From the IMG/VR virus record IMGVR_UViG_3300038696_000379, positions 1 to 36,879 of that record: a DNA stretch of 36,879 nt; one strand, given 5' to 3'. The first letter of the stretch is position 1. Every line of letters begins with the position of its first letter. The stretch is from a virus. The position numbers and the translations under genes are program-made. The notes beneath the pieces are model-generated. The model searched no databases. It saw nothing but the letters and a program-made list of their open reading frames with translations, and was not told the origin of the DNA. This document shows, one piece after another, positions 14,226 to 22,002 of the stretch.

Positions 14226-14799
14226 GATCTACTTCATTAGCTTCTTCACTTTGGCTTTCCCACCAATCGCTAACGCGGCTTAATAGCTCATCTTCAGTAG
14301 GTGGGTTTTGGCCCACTTGCTCGGGCAACACGGCCATTATTATAGGCTGAAAGTCAAAGTAACTTAGATCTGGCAATTCTACCTCCTCTTTATCTAATTG
14401 GTGCAGTTGAATAAAATTACGGGTGCTCTGGCTCATGGCCTTAGCATCTTTGAGCTGAATGGCTAAAGTTCGGTCTTGCTGAATCATTTCTTCAGCAATG
14501 GCGCGCTTCAAGTCGCGGTTCATGTGCAGCAGCGGACCATAAATCCGCTCCATTAACTTTAAATCGCGGTAAGCGGTAATTTCACTGTAGTTGTAGGTGC
14601 GCTTTAGCATCTTCACCACTTTGCTTTGAAACTTATGCTCTAGCAGAAGCGATTTAGCCACGGTAATACGCTCTAGCTTCTCCTTATCCTTTGCGCTAAG
14701 CGTAGCATCACTAACGCCTTGCAGGTAATCAATTAAACGCTCAGCTGTGCTGCCAAAGCCTAAGTGATCTATCTTATGTCTTCTCAACTGCTTGCTCAT
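14218..14799 (-). CDS. Putative terminase small subunit
   Basis: Small subunits recognise the packaging site. This 193-residue protein starts at ATG 14799 (MSKQLRRHKIDHLGFGSTAE; a TTG six bases upstream is possible) and contains a helical segment KVVKMLKRTYNYSEITAYRD that looks like a helix-turn-helix. The C-terminal end is acidic (SRVSDWWESQSEEANEVDHE). Its position immediately before, and overlap with, the large subunit supports the role; sequence alone is not decisive. Confidence 0.7.
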   Translation of the reverse strand: MSKQLRRHKIDHLGFGSTAERLIDYLQGVSDATLSAKDKEKLERITVAKSLLLEHKFQSKVVKMLKRTYNYSEITAYRDLKLMERIYGPLLHMNRDLKRAIAEEMIQQDRTLAIQLKDAKAMSQSTRNFIQLHQLDKEEVELPDLSYFDFQPIIMAVLPEQVGQNPPTEDELLSRVSDWWESQSEEANEVDHE

Positions 14800-14915
14800 A
14801 CTCAAATTGCTTAACTAACTTTTCGGCTAAGCTTTGGGCAGGACTGCTGCCGTTCTTGCCATTTCAATAACATTCTTGCGCTTCTCTTGCCGGTGCGTTG
14901 GGCTTTTCTTTAGTG

Positions 14916-15548
14916 CTAAACAACATCGCCTAATTTGGTATTTATTTCGTTCAATTCTTCTTGCCAGGCTTTTACCTTTTCGGCCTTTCCTACCTTGTGC
15001 TTATCGCGAGATAAATAAGTTCGCAAATTATTCCTGCGTTTCACCAACTGGGCACGGTCAAAAGGTAAGTGCCGTTCATCTGGGTTGTAAATATTGGGCA
15101 ACACCACTTTATGATCACTAAAGTAATTAAGCAGGCGCCAAATCTCATTAATCTCTTGCCAACTGTCTTGCACCTTGCATTTTATCTCAAAAGCCTGCTT
15201 GCGATTAATATTATACGTGCTGTCCATTTGCGGGTGCAAGTGGTTCACCAGCTGATACAAATTCTGCAAACGTTCCACTGCAGGGTGTAAAGGCTCTGGC
15301 CATTGGCTAGTAGAAATGCTCTTATTTTCCGCGCGTTGGCTAAGTGCCGGTTGTGGCTTAGGCTTGTCCGGTGGCGCAACGGGCTCTTGGTCGGCAATTT
15401 TAAGAAGTTCACGGGCAACCCTTTTTCGGTTGTACGTGGTCTCCTTTGCCAGGATAGTTAGCAAAGAACTACTCCCCCCGTTCTGCTCCAGTAATTGCAG
15501 GCCAGTGCCGTAGTCTCTATCAGATTGCAACCAATCACCTATTGTCAT
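14916..15548 (-). CDS. Head of the terminase unit; hypothetical protein, 210 aa
   Basis: A 210-residue protein beginning MTIGDWLQSDRDYGTGLQLL. Residues 1-50 are helical (LTILAKETTYNRKRVARELL), followed by a Pro-rich linker (VAPPDKPKPQPALS) and a long helical C-terminus (NRKQAFEIKCKVQDSWQEIN, KVKAWQEELNEINTKLGDVV). No family recognised. It begins at the fixed distance from late promoter c. There is a 116-base gap to the small terminase gene that holds no other gene. A role with terminase is suggested by position only. Confidence 0.7.
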   Translation of the reverse strand: MTIGDWLQSDRDYGTGLQLLEQNGGSSSLLTILAKETTYNRKRVARELLKIADQEPVAPPDKPKPQPALSQRAENKSISTSQWPEPLHPAVERLQNLYQLVNHLHPQMDSTYNINRKQAFEIKCKVQDSWQEINEIWRLLNYFSDHKVVLPNIYNPDERHLPFDRAQLVKRRNNLRTYLSRDKHKVGKAEKVKAWQEELNEINTKLGDVV

Positions 15549-15553
15549 GCAGC

Positions 15554-15588
15554 TAATTAATAAAGTTGCAATTGCAATTTAAAGGACT
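15554..15588 (-). promoter_or_regulatory. Putative late promoter c (GTCCTTT ... ATTAATTA)
   Basis: TAGTCCTTTAAATTGC: the motif overlaps the TAG stop of the preceding gene. The downstream box is the weakest of the five (ATTAATTA at positions 27-34), but the distance from GTCC to the ATG at 15548 is exactly that of promoters a, b and e. Confidence 0.5.
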
Positions 15589-15832
15589 ACAGGTTTTTAA
15601 CCACCCAAGCAAATTCCATTTCAGAGCGGTCAATCATTTCATAGCCCAAGCTAACCATAAGGCTATAAACATCTTCTAAATTGAAATTGATACCGGGAAA
15701 AGCCTGGTGAAACTTCGCGAAAAGCTCCAAGGTAGTAGCGCTAAAATCAGCATCGCGCAAATCACGCGCAGGGCTGTAATGCGCAATAATCAACGCTTTT
15801 AAATGATCTCTTTGAAGTGTAGTACTGTCCAT
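15587..15832 (-). CDS. Hypothetical protein, 81 aa
   Basis: I choose ATG 15832 (MDSTTLQRDHLKALIIAHYS); the frame is open upstream to 15946 but that part reads through hairpins and looks non-coding. The 81-residue acidic product has the alpha/beta pattern ...LELFAKFHQAFPGINFNLED then VYSLMVSLGYEMIDR. No family recognised. It lies between the terminator of the capsid/tail-tube unit and late promoter c, so it may have its own promoter. The leader (15833-15900) can fold: TCTCGC-N4-GCGAGA inside a GCCGGG/CCCGGT stem. Confidence 0.55.
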   Translation of the reverse strand: MDSTTLQRDHLKALIIAHYSPARDLRDADFSATTLELFAKFHQAFPGINFNLEDVYSLMVSLGYEMIDRSEMEFAWVVKNL

Positions 15833-15952
15833 GGCAAGTAGTGACCGGGCGTTTGCTACAACTCCCCAAAAAAGGAAATCTCGCTTGCGCGAGAAAACCC
15901 GGCCACATGCCATTAAAGCATATGTATATTTGAGGAATTGTAGCACGTAAAA

Positions 15953-15990
15953 ATAAAAAAAGCCCCAGCATTAAATGCCAGGACTTTTTG
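15953..15990 (-). terminator. Terminator of the capsid/tail-tube unit
   Basis: On the minus strand AAAAGTCCTGGCAT, a three-base loop and ATGCTGGGGCTTTT form a stem of about 14 pairs including several G.U pairs, followed by further Ts. It lies downstream of the 16020-16205 gene. Confidence 0.8.
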
Positions 15991-16019
15991 TTCAACACAT
16001 CAACCTGTCTATGAAAAAA

Positions 16020-16205
16020 TTATTTGCTTTTAGTCTTCCGCTTGCGCTTCTTCTTTAAGTAACGGCAGCCCTGTTCGCACAAAGCATCGGCCTTAGCCAA
16101 AGTTACCGTTCTAAAATCAACCTTAACACCGCCAATTAAAACTTCACCAGGCACTAAGCCCACTAAAGTATAATCATCGGCAATATGCGCGCTTAGCTTA
16201 GCCAT
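16020..16205 (-). CDS. Short virion-region protein with basic tail, 61 aa
   Basis: A 61-residue protein, MAKLSAHIADDYTLVGLVPG and onward, with a beta-rich N-terminal part and a strongly basic C-terminus (RYLKKKRKRKTKSK). The first base of its ATG is the last base of the previous stop region (one-base overlap), so it is translated with the tail-tube-like gene. No family recognised; last gene of the capsid unit before the terminator. Confidence 0.65.
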   Translation of the reverse strand: MAKLSAHIADDYTLVGLVPGEVLIGGVKVDFRTVTLAKADALCEQGCRYLKKKRKRKTKSK

Positions 16206-16735
16206 TAAACCGCAGGCGTAAAGCTAATGGCCCCCGTGTAAAGTTTAGGGTAATGGTAAGCCTCAATGGTAATATTCATGCCACGCTCACCACCTTCTTG
16301 CAGGCCGGTTTGTAAAGAGCTTTTAAAAATAGCCCCATTACCTTCTTCACCCAATTGCAGCACAAGGCCATCAATTAAAGGCACTAAAATAATGTGGTGC
16401 TCTGCTCTAGCCTTGCGTACCAAACCTAATTGAGTAGCCGTAATATTAGCAATAAAACCAGTAAAGGTGAATTTATCATGGTTGCCGCGCACGGCTCCCT
16501 GGTATTCATTCATTACCTCGTTCTTGTTAATCTCCAGCTCCATCTTCAAGAAGTTCTTGCCGGTTTTAAACGTATGGTCCGTAGCAATAGCACTTACCTC
16601 GTCTAATGTGGCGGCACCTAAGCCCCCCTCAGCGGCAATAGTCTCAAAATCGGCCAAAGGCGCAAAATAAAGCACCTGCTTAGTACCACTAGGGTTATCA
16701 GCCGCAGGAATTAAAATATCTGTGTAATCAGCCAT
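16205..16735 (-). CDS. Putative major tail tube protein
   Basis: A 176-residue beta-rich protein: MADYTDILIPAADNPSGTKQ at the start, then strands in TGKNFLKMELEINKNEVMNE, FTFTGFIANITATQLGLVRK and NITIEAYHYPKLYTGAISFT at the C-terminus. Size, strand pattern and placement two genes after the capsid gene suit a siphophage tail tube monomer. The similarity is one of style and context, not an identified motif. An alternative is a head-decoration protein. Confidence 0.55.
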   Translation of the reverse strand: MADYTDILIPAADNPSGTKQVLYFAPLADFETIAAEGGLGAATLDEVSAIATDHTFKTGKNFLKMELEINKNEVMNEYQGAVRGNHDKFTFTGFIANITATQLGLVRKARAEHHIILVPLIDGLVLQLGEEGNGAIFKSSLQTGLQEGGERGMNITIEAYHYPKLYTGAISFTPAV

Positions 16736-16747
16736 AGCTTTATAGTA

Positions 16748-17080
16748 TTAAGCAGATTTTAAAATCTGCTGATTATTCTTCTTCAACACCTTCTCTACCA
16801 AGCCTGCGTTTTCTTTCAAATCGCGTACACCGTAAACTTGGCCATCTAGCCTAAATTTAGGCGCCAATACAAGGTATTTTTTCTTGTTGCTCGTAATATA
16901 AACGGCATCACTTTTGGCCTCCGTTTTCTCAGCGGCAAGCTCCTCAATAGTCTCGTTCATATCATCAATAGTAGCGCCTTGCTCTTCAGCAAGCTTGCGC
17001 AGCTCTATTGCACTAACTAGTAATTCTTTGGCATCTTGTGCCTTTAATTCTTTTTCGGTAATCAATTTAGCGTTTGCCAT
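16748..17080 (-). CDS. Hypothetical head-region protein with coiled coil, 110 aa
   Basis: Residues 10-60 form a charged coiled coil (KELLVSAIELRKLAEEQGAT, IDDMNETIEELAAEKTEAKS), followed by a compact beta region (KKYLVLAPKFRLDGQVYGVR). It lies between the capsid and tail-tube-like genes. It may be a head fibre or head-completion factor; no family recognised. Confidence 0.65.
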   Translation of the reverse strand: MANAKLITEKELKAQDAKELLVSAIELRKLAEEQGATIDDMNETIEELAAEKTEAKSDAVYITSNKKKYLVLAPKFRLDGQVYGVRDLKENAGLVEKVLKKNNQQILKSA

Positions 17081-17164
17081 AACTTTCTTTTTTGGTGGGT
17101 GATTGGCCCCTAGCTGTCACACTAGAGGCGTTCACCCTTCTGCGCTTAGTTTGCGTTTAGTATC

Positions 17165-18340
17165 TTAAGCTTGGTCGTTTACGTACAAGCACTCAAGGTC
17201 AGCTATCTCAGCACCAAGTAAAAATTTAGCACTAGTCTTATAGCCGTGTACAGTTTCTACCACCTTGCCAATTCTCGGTCCGGCCGATCCACTTATCGTA
17301 GTACCTAATACTAGGTTGTTGTTCTCTATATTCATGATTATACGCTCACCGGTCATCCAGCTGGCAGGTTTAATCTCCCAGCGCTTATTGGTTCCGTATA
17401 TGTATTTTCTACCATCGCCAGTATCAGCATTAGCTACACTACTACCAAACTTAGCCAGCTCACTAGCAATGTACTTCTCATACACGCTATGGCTTAAGTG
17501 AACCACGCCCCTTTTATTCTTGTGGGCAGTAGCCATACTGGTATACATTTCGCGTAACTGATCAAAAGCACCGCCAGAGGCGGCTTCTGTTATAGCACCG
17601 GTAGTAGTAACGGGTAAATTACTAGCTGTAATTTCATTGGCTATAATAGTACCAATACCATTAAAGCACACCGTATCATTCACTTGCTGCCACTTAGCAG
17701 GGTCAGTTGTAGGGCTTTCTCCTGCAGCTGTAATGGCAACCGCTTTGTAATAATTATCATCTATAAACTTCATGAAATCACCAATAGCGTAGGTGCTGCC
17801 AGATGCCCATGCCGCAGCATCAGCGTTAAAGGCGCTTAAATAAAAGTTATCGTTAATCTCGCTGGCAAGCTTTTCCATTTCACGCTGCCAAAACCAACTA
17901 GCAAAAGGCTCGCGCTTAGCGCCCGGCTCTAGCATATCGGCTAAGAAAGATTCGCGTAATTCTTCAGGTATAACCTTAAACAACTTCATGCAGTCATGCA
18001 CAAAAAGTTTACGGCCCCCTAAGGTGCGCTCTTTACGGCCGTTTTCTTCCACATTAGTATCTAGCGGCCGTAAACCGGATTCTGCCGTAAATTTAGGGAG
18101 CAATTTACCGTGGCGGCTCACATTTCTATCTATCCGCAGGTCGTTAAAAATATCAAGCCCATTCAGCATCTGCATAATCATGGTACGGTCATACTTGCCC
18201 GCCCACTTGGCTATGCTCTCAACGTCTACTAGAGGTGTGGCCATGGCCATAGCTACCCCCTCAGGGGCTTGTTGGCTAAAGCCTACAGCCGTAAACGCTA
18301 CGGCCATAATAATTAATGCAAATCGCTGCAATCCTTTCAT
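17165..18340 (-). CDS. Major capsid protein, HK97-like, with signal-peptide-like N-terminus
   Basis: The 391-residue product follows a ClpP-type protease/scaffold gene, the standard neighbour of HK97-fold capsids. The middle carries typical capsid segments (EINDNFYLSAFNADAAAWAS, then FDQLREMYTSMATAHKNKRG, HLSHSVYEKYIASELAKFGS) and a C-terminal ETVHGYKTSAKFLLGAEIAD strand region. The first 24 residues, MKGLQRFALIIMAVAFTAVG then FSQQ, look like a Sec signal peptide with a Bacteroidetes-style cleavage site, which is odd for a capsid protein. Removal by the prohead protease or anchoring of early proheads to the membrane could explain it. No closer in-frame start is plausible because this ATG lies 27 bases after the protease stop. 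Confidence 0.8.
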   Translation of the reverse strand: MKGLQRFALIIMAVAFTAVGFSQQAPEGVAMAMATPLVDVESIAKWAGKYDRTMIMQMLNGLDIFNDLRIDRNVSRHGKLLPKFTAESGLRPLDTNVEENGRKERTLGGRKLFVHDCMKLFKVIPEELRESFLADMLEPGAKREPFASWFWQREMEKLASEINDNFYLSAFNADAAAWASGSTYAIGDFMKFIDDNYYKAVAITAAGESPTTDPAKWQQVNDTVCFNGIGTIIANEITASNLPVTTTGAITEAASGGAFDQLREMYTSMATAHKNKRGVVHLSHSVYEKYIASELAKFGSSVANADTGDGRKYIYGTNKRWEIKPASWMTGERIIMNIENNNLVLGTTISGSAGPRIGKVVETVHGYKTSAKFLLGAEIADLECLYVNDQA

Positions 18341-18367
18341 CTTCTTAAATTTAATCTTCGTTTGTAA

Positions 18368-19441
18368 TTAGTCTTTCAGGCCTAAATCAGCGCGTATAGC
18401 CGCTAATTCAGCATCAGTTTCACTTAAAAAAGTTTCGTTTTCACCACCATCATCTTTGGTAGTGTCTTTTTTCTTGGCGGTAGGCTTAGCCGCGCTCTCT
18501 TTGCCTAAGGCTTTTACTTGAGCTTCTAGCTCAGTAATACGCTGATCCTTCGCTTCAATGCTATCGGCCTTAGCCTTCATAGCATCGTAATCTGCCAGGC
18601 GTGCATCTAAATTGCTTAGCTGCTCCTCGCTAGGTTGGTGCTCTACTTGCTCTGCCGCATCGGTAATTTGCAAGCCAAAAAAGGCCACTAGGGCCGTTAA
18701 GTTCTTTTTAATTTTCATGGGTTCTTCTTTTTTTGCCGCTTTAGGCGTAGTCTTATTAGATTGATTATTAGGAGTAACGCCTTGCAGGGCACTGGTAAAC
18801 GTATTTTTAAGCTGCGCTAAAAAATTGCGCTCGGCTTTAGGCTCTTTTTTAAAGTAAGCCATTACCTCTTCTAGGCTCTTGCCTTGTAAGGCGTCAGCGG
18901 CTTCGGTGCTTTCTTCAATTACACTATCAATAATACCCAGCTCTTTAGCTTCCGCGGCCGTGTAAGTATGGTCATCGTAATTAAAAACGTCCGCTTCTAT
19001 TTCAGCGGTGGTTTTACCCGTTTTTTTAGCAATGCTTTTAACCAGGCCGGCATCAATCTTCTCCATTAACTCTATCCTAGAGCGAAAATCGCGCACGTTG
19101 CCAAAAGCACCGCCACTGCAGTTATGCAATAAAGTAGTAGTATTTTCATGAGCGGTTACTTCATGGCCGGCCATTAGAATAATAGCGGCCATACTGTAGG
19201 CCACCCCATCATTACGGGTATACACCTTTTTTTCGCCAGCATTGGCGCGTAAAATAGCGTTGTAAATAGCAATGCCCTCGGCAATACTGCCGCCTGGGCT
19301 ATTAATGGCTACCATCACACTATCGCAATCATCATTATTCAAATAATCTTGCAGCTGCTGCTGAAAAGCGCTAGCCGTTACGCCATCGCTCCACCAGCTG
19401 GCTCCAATCTGATCGTAAATAAGAATTATTTGTTGTGACAT
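18368..19441 (-). CDS. ClpP-type prohead protease fused to scaffold
   Basis: Residues 1-195 are a ClpP/S49-like prohead protease: NSPGGSIAEGIAIYNAI (48-64), catalytic Ser83 in GVAYSMAAIILMAGHE, His106 in LLHNCSGGAFGN and an Asp at 156-157 in YDDHTYTAAEAKELGIID. Residues 196-357 are scaffold-like: low complexity, Lys/Glu-rich, with a coiled coil (IEAKDQRITELEAQVKALGK). An internal ATG at codon 242 (18718), preceded by the purine-rich AAAGAAGAACCC, could start a separate 116-residue scaffold, as Nu3 does inside the lambda C gene. That internal product would begin with another hydrophobic, signal-like stretch (MKIKKNLTALVAFFGLQITD). Heads the capsid unit behind late promoter d. Confidence 0.88.
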   Translation of the reverse strand: MSQQIILIYDQIGASWWSDGVTASAFQQQLQDYLNNDDCDSVMVAINSPGGSIAEGIAIYNAILRANAGEKKVYTRNDGVAYSMAAIILMAGHEVTAHENTTTLLHNCSGGAFGNVRDFRSRIELMEKIDAGLVKSIAKKTGKTTAEIEADVFNYDDHTYTAAEAKELGIIDSVIEESTEAADALQGKSLEEVMAYFKKEPKAERNFLAQLKNTFTSALQGVTPNNQSNKTTPKAAKKEEPMKIKKNLTALVAFFGLQITDAAEQVEHQPSEEQLSNLDARLADYDAMKAKADSIEAKDQRITELEAQVKALGKESAAKPTAKKKDTTKDDGGENETFLSETDAELAAIRADLGLKD

Positions 19442-19444
19442 ATG

Positions 19445-19471
19445 CTTGCGGGGTTTTTATATTCCCGCAAG
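19445..19471 (-). promoter_or_regulatory. 5' leader hairpin of the protease/capsid mRNA
   Basis: CTTGCGGG, a ten-base AT loop, then CCCCGCAAG: an 8-bp perfect stem ending three bases before the ATG at 19441. Its 27 bases account exactly for the extra distance between promoter d and its start codon compared with the other late promoters. The mRNA 5' end would fall in or just before the stem, so it may stabilise the mRNA or control translation. Confidence 0.65.
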
Positions 19472-19472
19472 A

Positions 19473-19508
19473 CAATAATCTAAAGGTAATTACCCCCAAT
19501 AAAGGACT
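19473..19508 (-). promoter_or_regulatory. Putative late promoter d (GTCCTTT ... GATTATTG)
   Basis: TTAGTCCTTTATTG overlaps the TAG stop of the upstream gene; GATTATTG follows at positions 28-35 counted from the G of GTCC. The start codon is 27 bases farther than in promoters a, b, c and e, the length of the leader hairpin. Confidence 0.55.
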
Positions 19509-20136
19509 AAGTATACACCAAATACCCCGTGGTACTTAATTTATAACTGGCCGCATCGGCACCATTAGCCACCAATTTACCATTAGCATCTAAACTAATT
19601 ATACCCACTAAAGCAGGGCTAATTTCAAGCTTACCATCTTCATTAATCCAAATTAGCGGAGAGTCATTACTTACCAAATAGCCCCCTTGCTTACCATGGC
19701 GGCCGGTGAAGCGCACGGTAAAGCCAATTTGCCCCGCAAATTCAGCCGTAGTAAAATTAAATTGTAATCTAAAAGGCTCCGCAGGGCTTCCGCAAATGCG
19801 CAAATTGCCGGTATAGTCTCTATACTTTAAAATCAGCTTAGCAAAAACATAGCTGTGTAACAGCTCCTTATTGGCAAAATCATCATGTGCTAAAAAGGCA
19901 CGTGCGTCCTTGGCATAGCGCACCCCTTGGGCACTTAGCTCCTGATTTTCACTATACAGCATGCTACCTTGCACACCAGGCACATCAATCCAACCAAAGC
20001 CTGCTTTTAAAATAATAGCCGATGGCCCACCCAGTGTACTACTCTGTAAATTAAAACTATCTACACCCTCTACGGGGATAAACTGTAAACTCTGTATGCC
20101 GCCAACTAAGGCTTTATTAATAAAATTCAGGGCCAT
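19507..20136 (-). CDS. Virion-like beta-rich protein, 209 aa
   Basis: A 209-residue protein of mainly strands: FGWIDVPGVQGSMLYSENQE, then LRICGSPAEPFRLQFNFTTA and EFAGQIGFTVRFTGRHGKQG, with a C-terminal NGADAASYKLSTTGYLVYT. The style is that of structural tail or fibre proteins; no family recognised. Last gene of the fibre/lysis block, ending exactly at late promoter d. Confidence 0.65.
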   Translation of the reverse strand: MALNFINKALVGGIQSLQFIPVEGVDSFNLQSSTLGGPSAIILKAGFGWIDVPGVQGSMLYSENQELSAQGVRYAKDARAFLAHDDFANKELLHSYVFAKLILKYRDYTGNLRICGSPAEPFRLQFNFTTAEFAGQIGFTVRFTGRHGKQGGYLVSNDSPLIWINEDGKLEISPALVGIISLDANGKLVANGADAASYKLSTTGYLVYT

Positions 20137-20163
20137 TATTAAGGGACTTCGTTCGACAAAATT

Positions 20164-20667
20164 TTAAATCACGCGCTGCATCAGCATTTCACCGCTTTTT
20201 CTATACCTATAATAAGCCTTCTTCAAACGTTCATACGTCATTTCAGCTTCAGCCGAGCTATATTTTAGAATAAAATCATCAATTTCACTTTTCATTTTAC
20301 CACCTTTTCGCATGGCTTCACCGCGTTCATAAATCACATCTAGGCGTGTATACAACTCTTTGCGCATCAAGTAATCAATCAACTCATTAAAGCGCCTGGC
20401 GTTGCAATCGCTAATGGTTAAAAAAGTAGCCCGGCCATCGTAGCTTTTACCCAGCTCATCGCGCAGCGGTACGCAAAAGCTTATATAATTATCATCTACC
20501 GGGGGCTTTGGTTTTTTGGGCGTGCTATCAATTAAGCCCATTAAAAAAGCGCCAAACGCGCTGTTCGCGTCAAAAACCAATTTTTCATTGGCGCGTTGTA
20601 ATTCCTTGCGCACGTAAAGCATTAAGTGCGGTAACACCGGAATACAGATTTCAGCTTTTCTTTTCAT
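20164..20667 (-). CDS. Hypothetical protein, 167 aa
   Basis: A basic, mostly helical protein starting MKRKAEICIPVLPHLMLYVR, with a proline-lysine linker (TPKKPKPP) and a C-terminal helical part (YERLKKAYYRYRKSGEMLMQ) that resembles a small DNA-binding domain found in Bacteroidetes mobile elements. I cannot name a family. It lies between the holin and the 209-residue virion-like gene; could be a regulator carried in the lysis block. Confidence 0.65.
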   Translation of the reverse strand: MKRKAEICIPVLPHLMLYVRKELQRANEKLVFDANSAFGAFLMGLIDSTPKKPKPPVDDNYISFCVPLRDELGKSYDGRATFLTISDCNARRFNELIDYLMRKELYTRLDVIYERGEAMRKGGKMKSEIDDFILKYSSAEAEMTYERLKKAYYRYRKSGEMLMQRVI

Positions 20668-20720
20668 AAAAAAGGTAATGATTTAGCGCAATATAATGCA
20701 GAATTACCGCAAAAATTACA

Positions 20721-21191
20721 TTAACGCTTCAACTTTTCTATATAAGGCAACACATTTTTAACCGCACGTTCTCCAAATAAAAAGCCCAGTACCAGTATAT
20801 TAATAATCCAAAGATTATCCAGCAGAGCCGCTTCATCCGTAAGTTTATATCGGCCGCTGTACACCATAAAGTTTAAGAATAAAACGCCATAGCCCCAAAG
20901 TGGCCTTTGCGCCCCACGTAAAAAGAGCACAACGCGGCCGGGCCAACCCGCCTGCAGTAAATCAGTACCGGTACCTTCTAAATCTTTTATACGCTGGTTA
21001 AATTCAGCATCAGCCTCTAGGGCTATGCGCTGTGCTTCTAGTATGCGCTTATGCTCTAGCTCTAATAAAGTTAGCTTTAGCTTAGCCTTTTCTTCTTTGG
21101 TATGCACAAAACGATCTAATACATCGCCTAACTCAGCTACCACACCTTTTTCACCCGTAAAAAGGCCGCTTAATTTTTGCCATATGCTCAT
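20721..21191 (-). CDS. Holin-like membrane protein
   Basis: 156 residues: an amphipathic start (MSIWQKLSGLFTGEKGVVAE), a charged helical middle (LLELEHKRILEAQRIALEAD), then two or three membrane segments (VVLFLRGAQRPLWGYGVLFL, FMVYSG and LWIINILVLGFLFGERAVKN). This layout fits the Bacteroidetes holin group with a cytoplasmic N-terminal helix and a C-terminal membrane hairpin, the R-A-Q-R-P-L-W-G-Y motif being typical. Holins make membrane lesions at the end of infection. ATG overlaps the DUF5675-like stop by four bases. Confidence 0.75.
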   Translation of the reverse strand: MSIWQKLSGLFTGEKGVVAELGDVLDRFVHTKEEKAKLKLTLLELEHKRILEAQRIALEADAEFNQRIKDLEGTGTDLLQAGWPGRVVLFLRGAQRPLWGYGVLFLNFMVYSGRYKLTDEAALLDNLWIINILVLGFLFGERAVKNVLPYIEKLKR

Positions 21192-21616
21192 AGCTCATCA
21201 ATTATTTGCAGTTTAAAATTCTCAGGTACTAGCTCCATAATAAGCCGCATAATTTTTTTGCTACTGGTTATGTCCTTAAGGCCATCGTTATTAATATCAA
21301 CATGATTATTCCCCGCCAAAATGCAACCTAAAATGTCTGTATAGAAATTCCCGAAATGCATTAATATCCATGTGCGACCTTTCACATTAGTAATGTGCAA
21401 ATGCCAACCGTACTTTTCACTCCAGCGTTTTTTTACTGTGTAGGTATAGGCAGGTATGCAGCTTATACGCCTCTTATTTTCTTTCCACGGCAACTCTAGC
21501 GTATGGAATGTTAGAAGCTCGGTGTAATCTTCACCGAAAATTACACCACGGCCAAGCATTTGCTTTTCATTTCGCTGTTGGCGCACAATGGCCATGTGAC
21601 TTATTCTAGGCTTCAT
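21188..21616 (-). CDS. DUF5675-family protein in the lysis block
   Basis: 142 residues; the pattern LGRGVIFGEDYTELLTFHTL then ELPWKENKRRISCIPAYTYT and WHLHITNVKGRTWILMHFGN followed by AGNNHVDINNDG matches DUF5675 proteins, common beside holins in Bacteroidetes phages. Their reaction is unknown; a cell-wall role is suspected from context. Start ATG 21616 overlaps the upstream stop (ATGA) and is preferred over ATG 21595. The complete lysozyme candidate is far away, near the right edge. Confidence 0.8.
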   Translation of the reverse strand: MKPRISHMAIVRQQRNEKQMLGRGVIFGEDYTELLTFHTLELPWKENKRRISCIPAYTYTVKKRWSEKYGWHLHITNVKGRTWILMHFGNFYTDILGCILAGNNHVDINNDGLKDITSSKKIMRLIMELVPENFKLQIIDEL

Positions 21617-22002
21617 GGTAAATCTCTAGCCTCCGCCCAAATTTTATCTAAATCTAAATTCAATTGCTGCCCAAAACTCATAATTAAGGGGTCATATCTA
21701 TTAAAAGTATTAGCCGTATTCCACTTCATTTTTAGAGCGAAATCAGTACCTGAATTAATCATGTTATCTATAGCTGAAAACACGCCTTTTTCCTCTAAAA
21801 TAATCTTGACTTTAAAGGCTAATACTTCCACTTTAGCAAGCTGTTCTTCGCTAAAGTTTATCTCGTAATCATCACTCTCAAGCAAATATCTTGTACCCAT
21901 AAAATCGCGGCCAGCCTGCCAACTCTTTGGCAAATTAGGCACCCATTTTGTTCTTTGTTGCCCCCCTACTATTTCTGTTATCTTCTTTTTATCTACTATC
22001 AT
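21613..22002 (-). CDS. Hypothetical protein, 129 aa
   Basis: A 129-residue protein, MIVDKKKITEIVGGQQRTKW and onward, with a helical C-terminal half (LAKVEVLAFKVKIILEEKGV). It overlaps the collagen-like fibre gene's stop by four bases and the DUF5675 gene by four bases. Typical slot for a fibre chaperone or a tail-associated accessory protein; no family recognised. Confidence 0.65.
   Translation of the reverse strand: MIVDKKKITEIVGGQQRTKWVPNLPKSWQAGRDFMGTRYLLESDDYEINFSEEQLAKVEVLAFKVKIILEEKGVFSAIDNMINSGTDFALKMKWNTANTFNRYDPLIMSFGQQLNLDLDKIWAEARDLP

Noticed and set aside
14835-14850. Another GTCC at the same distance from a TTG codon at 14805 ahead of the small terminase gene
   Set aside because: It reads GTCCTGCCC rather than GTCCTTT, has no ATTG box at the right place, and the better start is ATG 14799. 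Coincidence is likely.
15866-15882. TTCCTTTTTTGGGG upstream of the 81-residue gene, resembling the late motif
   Set aside because: The G of GTCC is missing and the distance to ATG 15832 is six bases too long.
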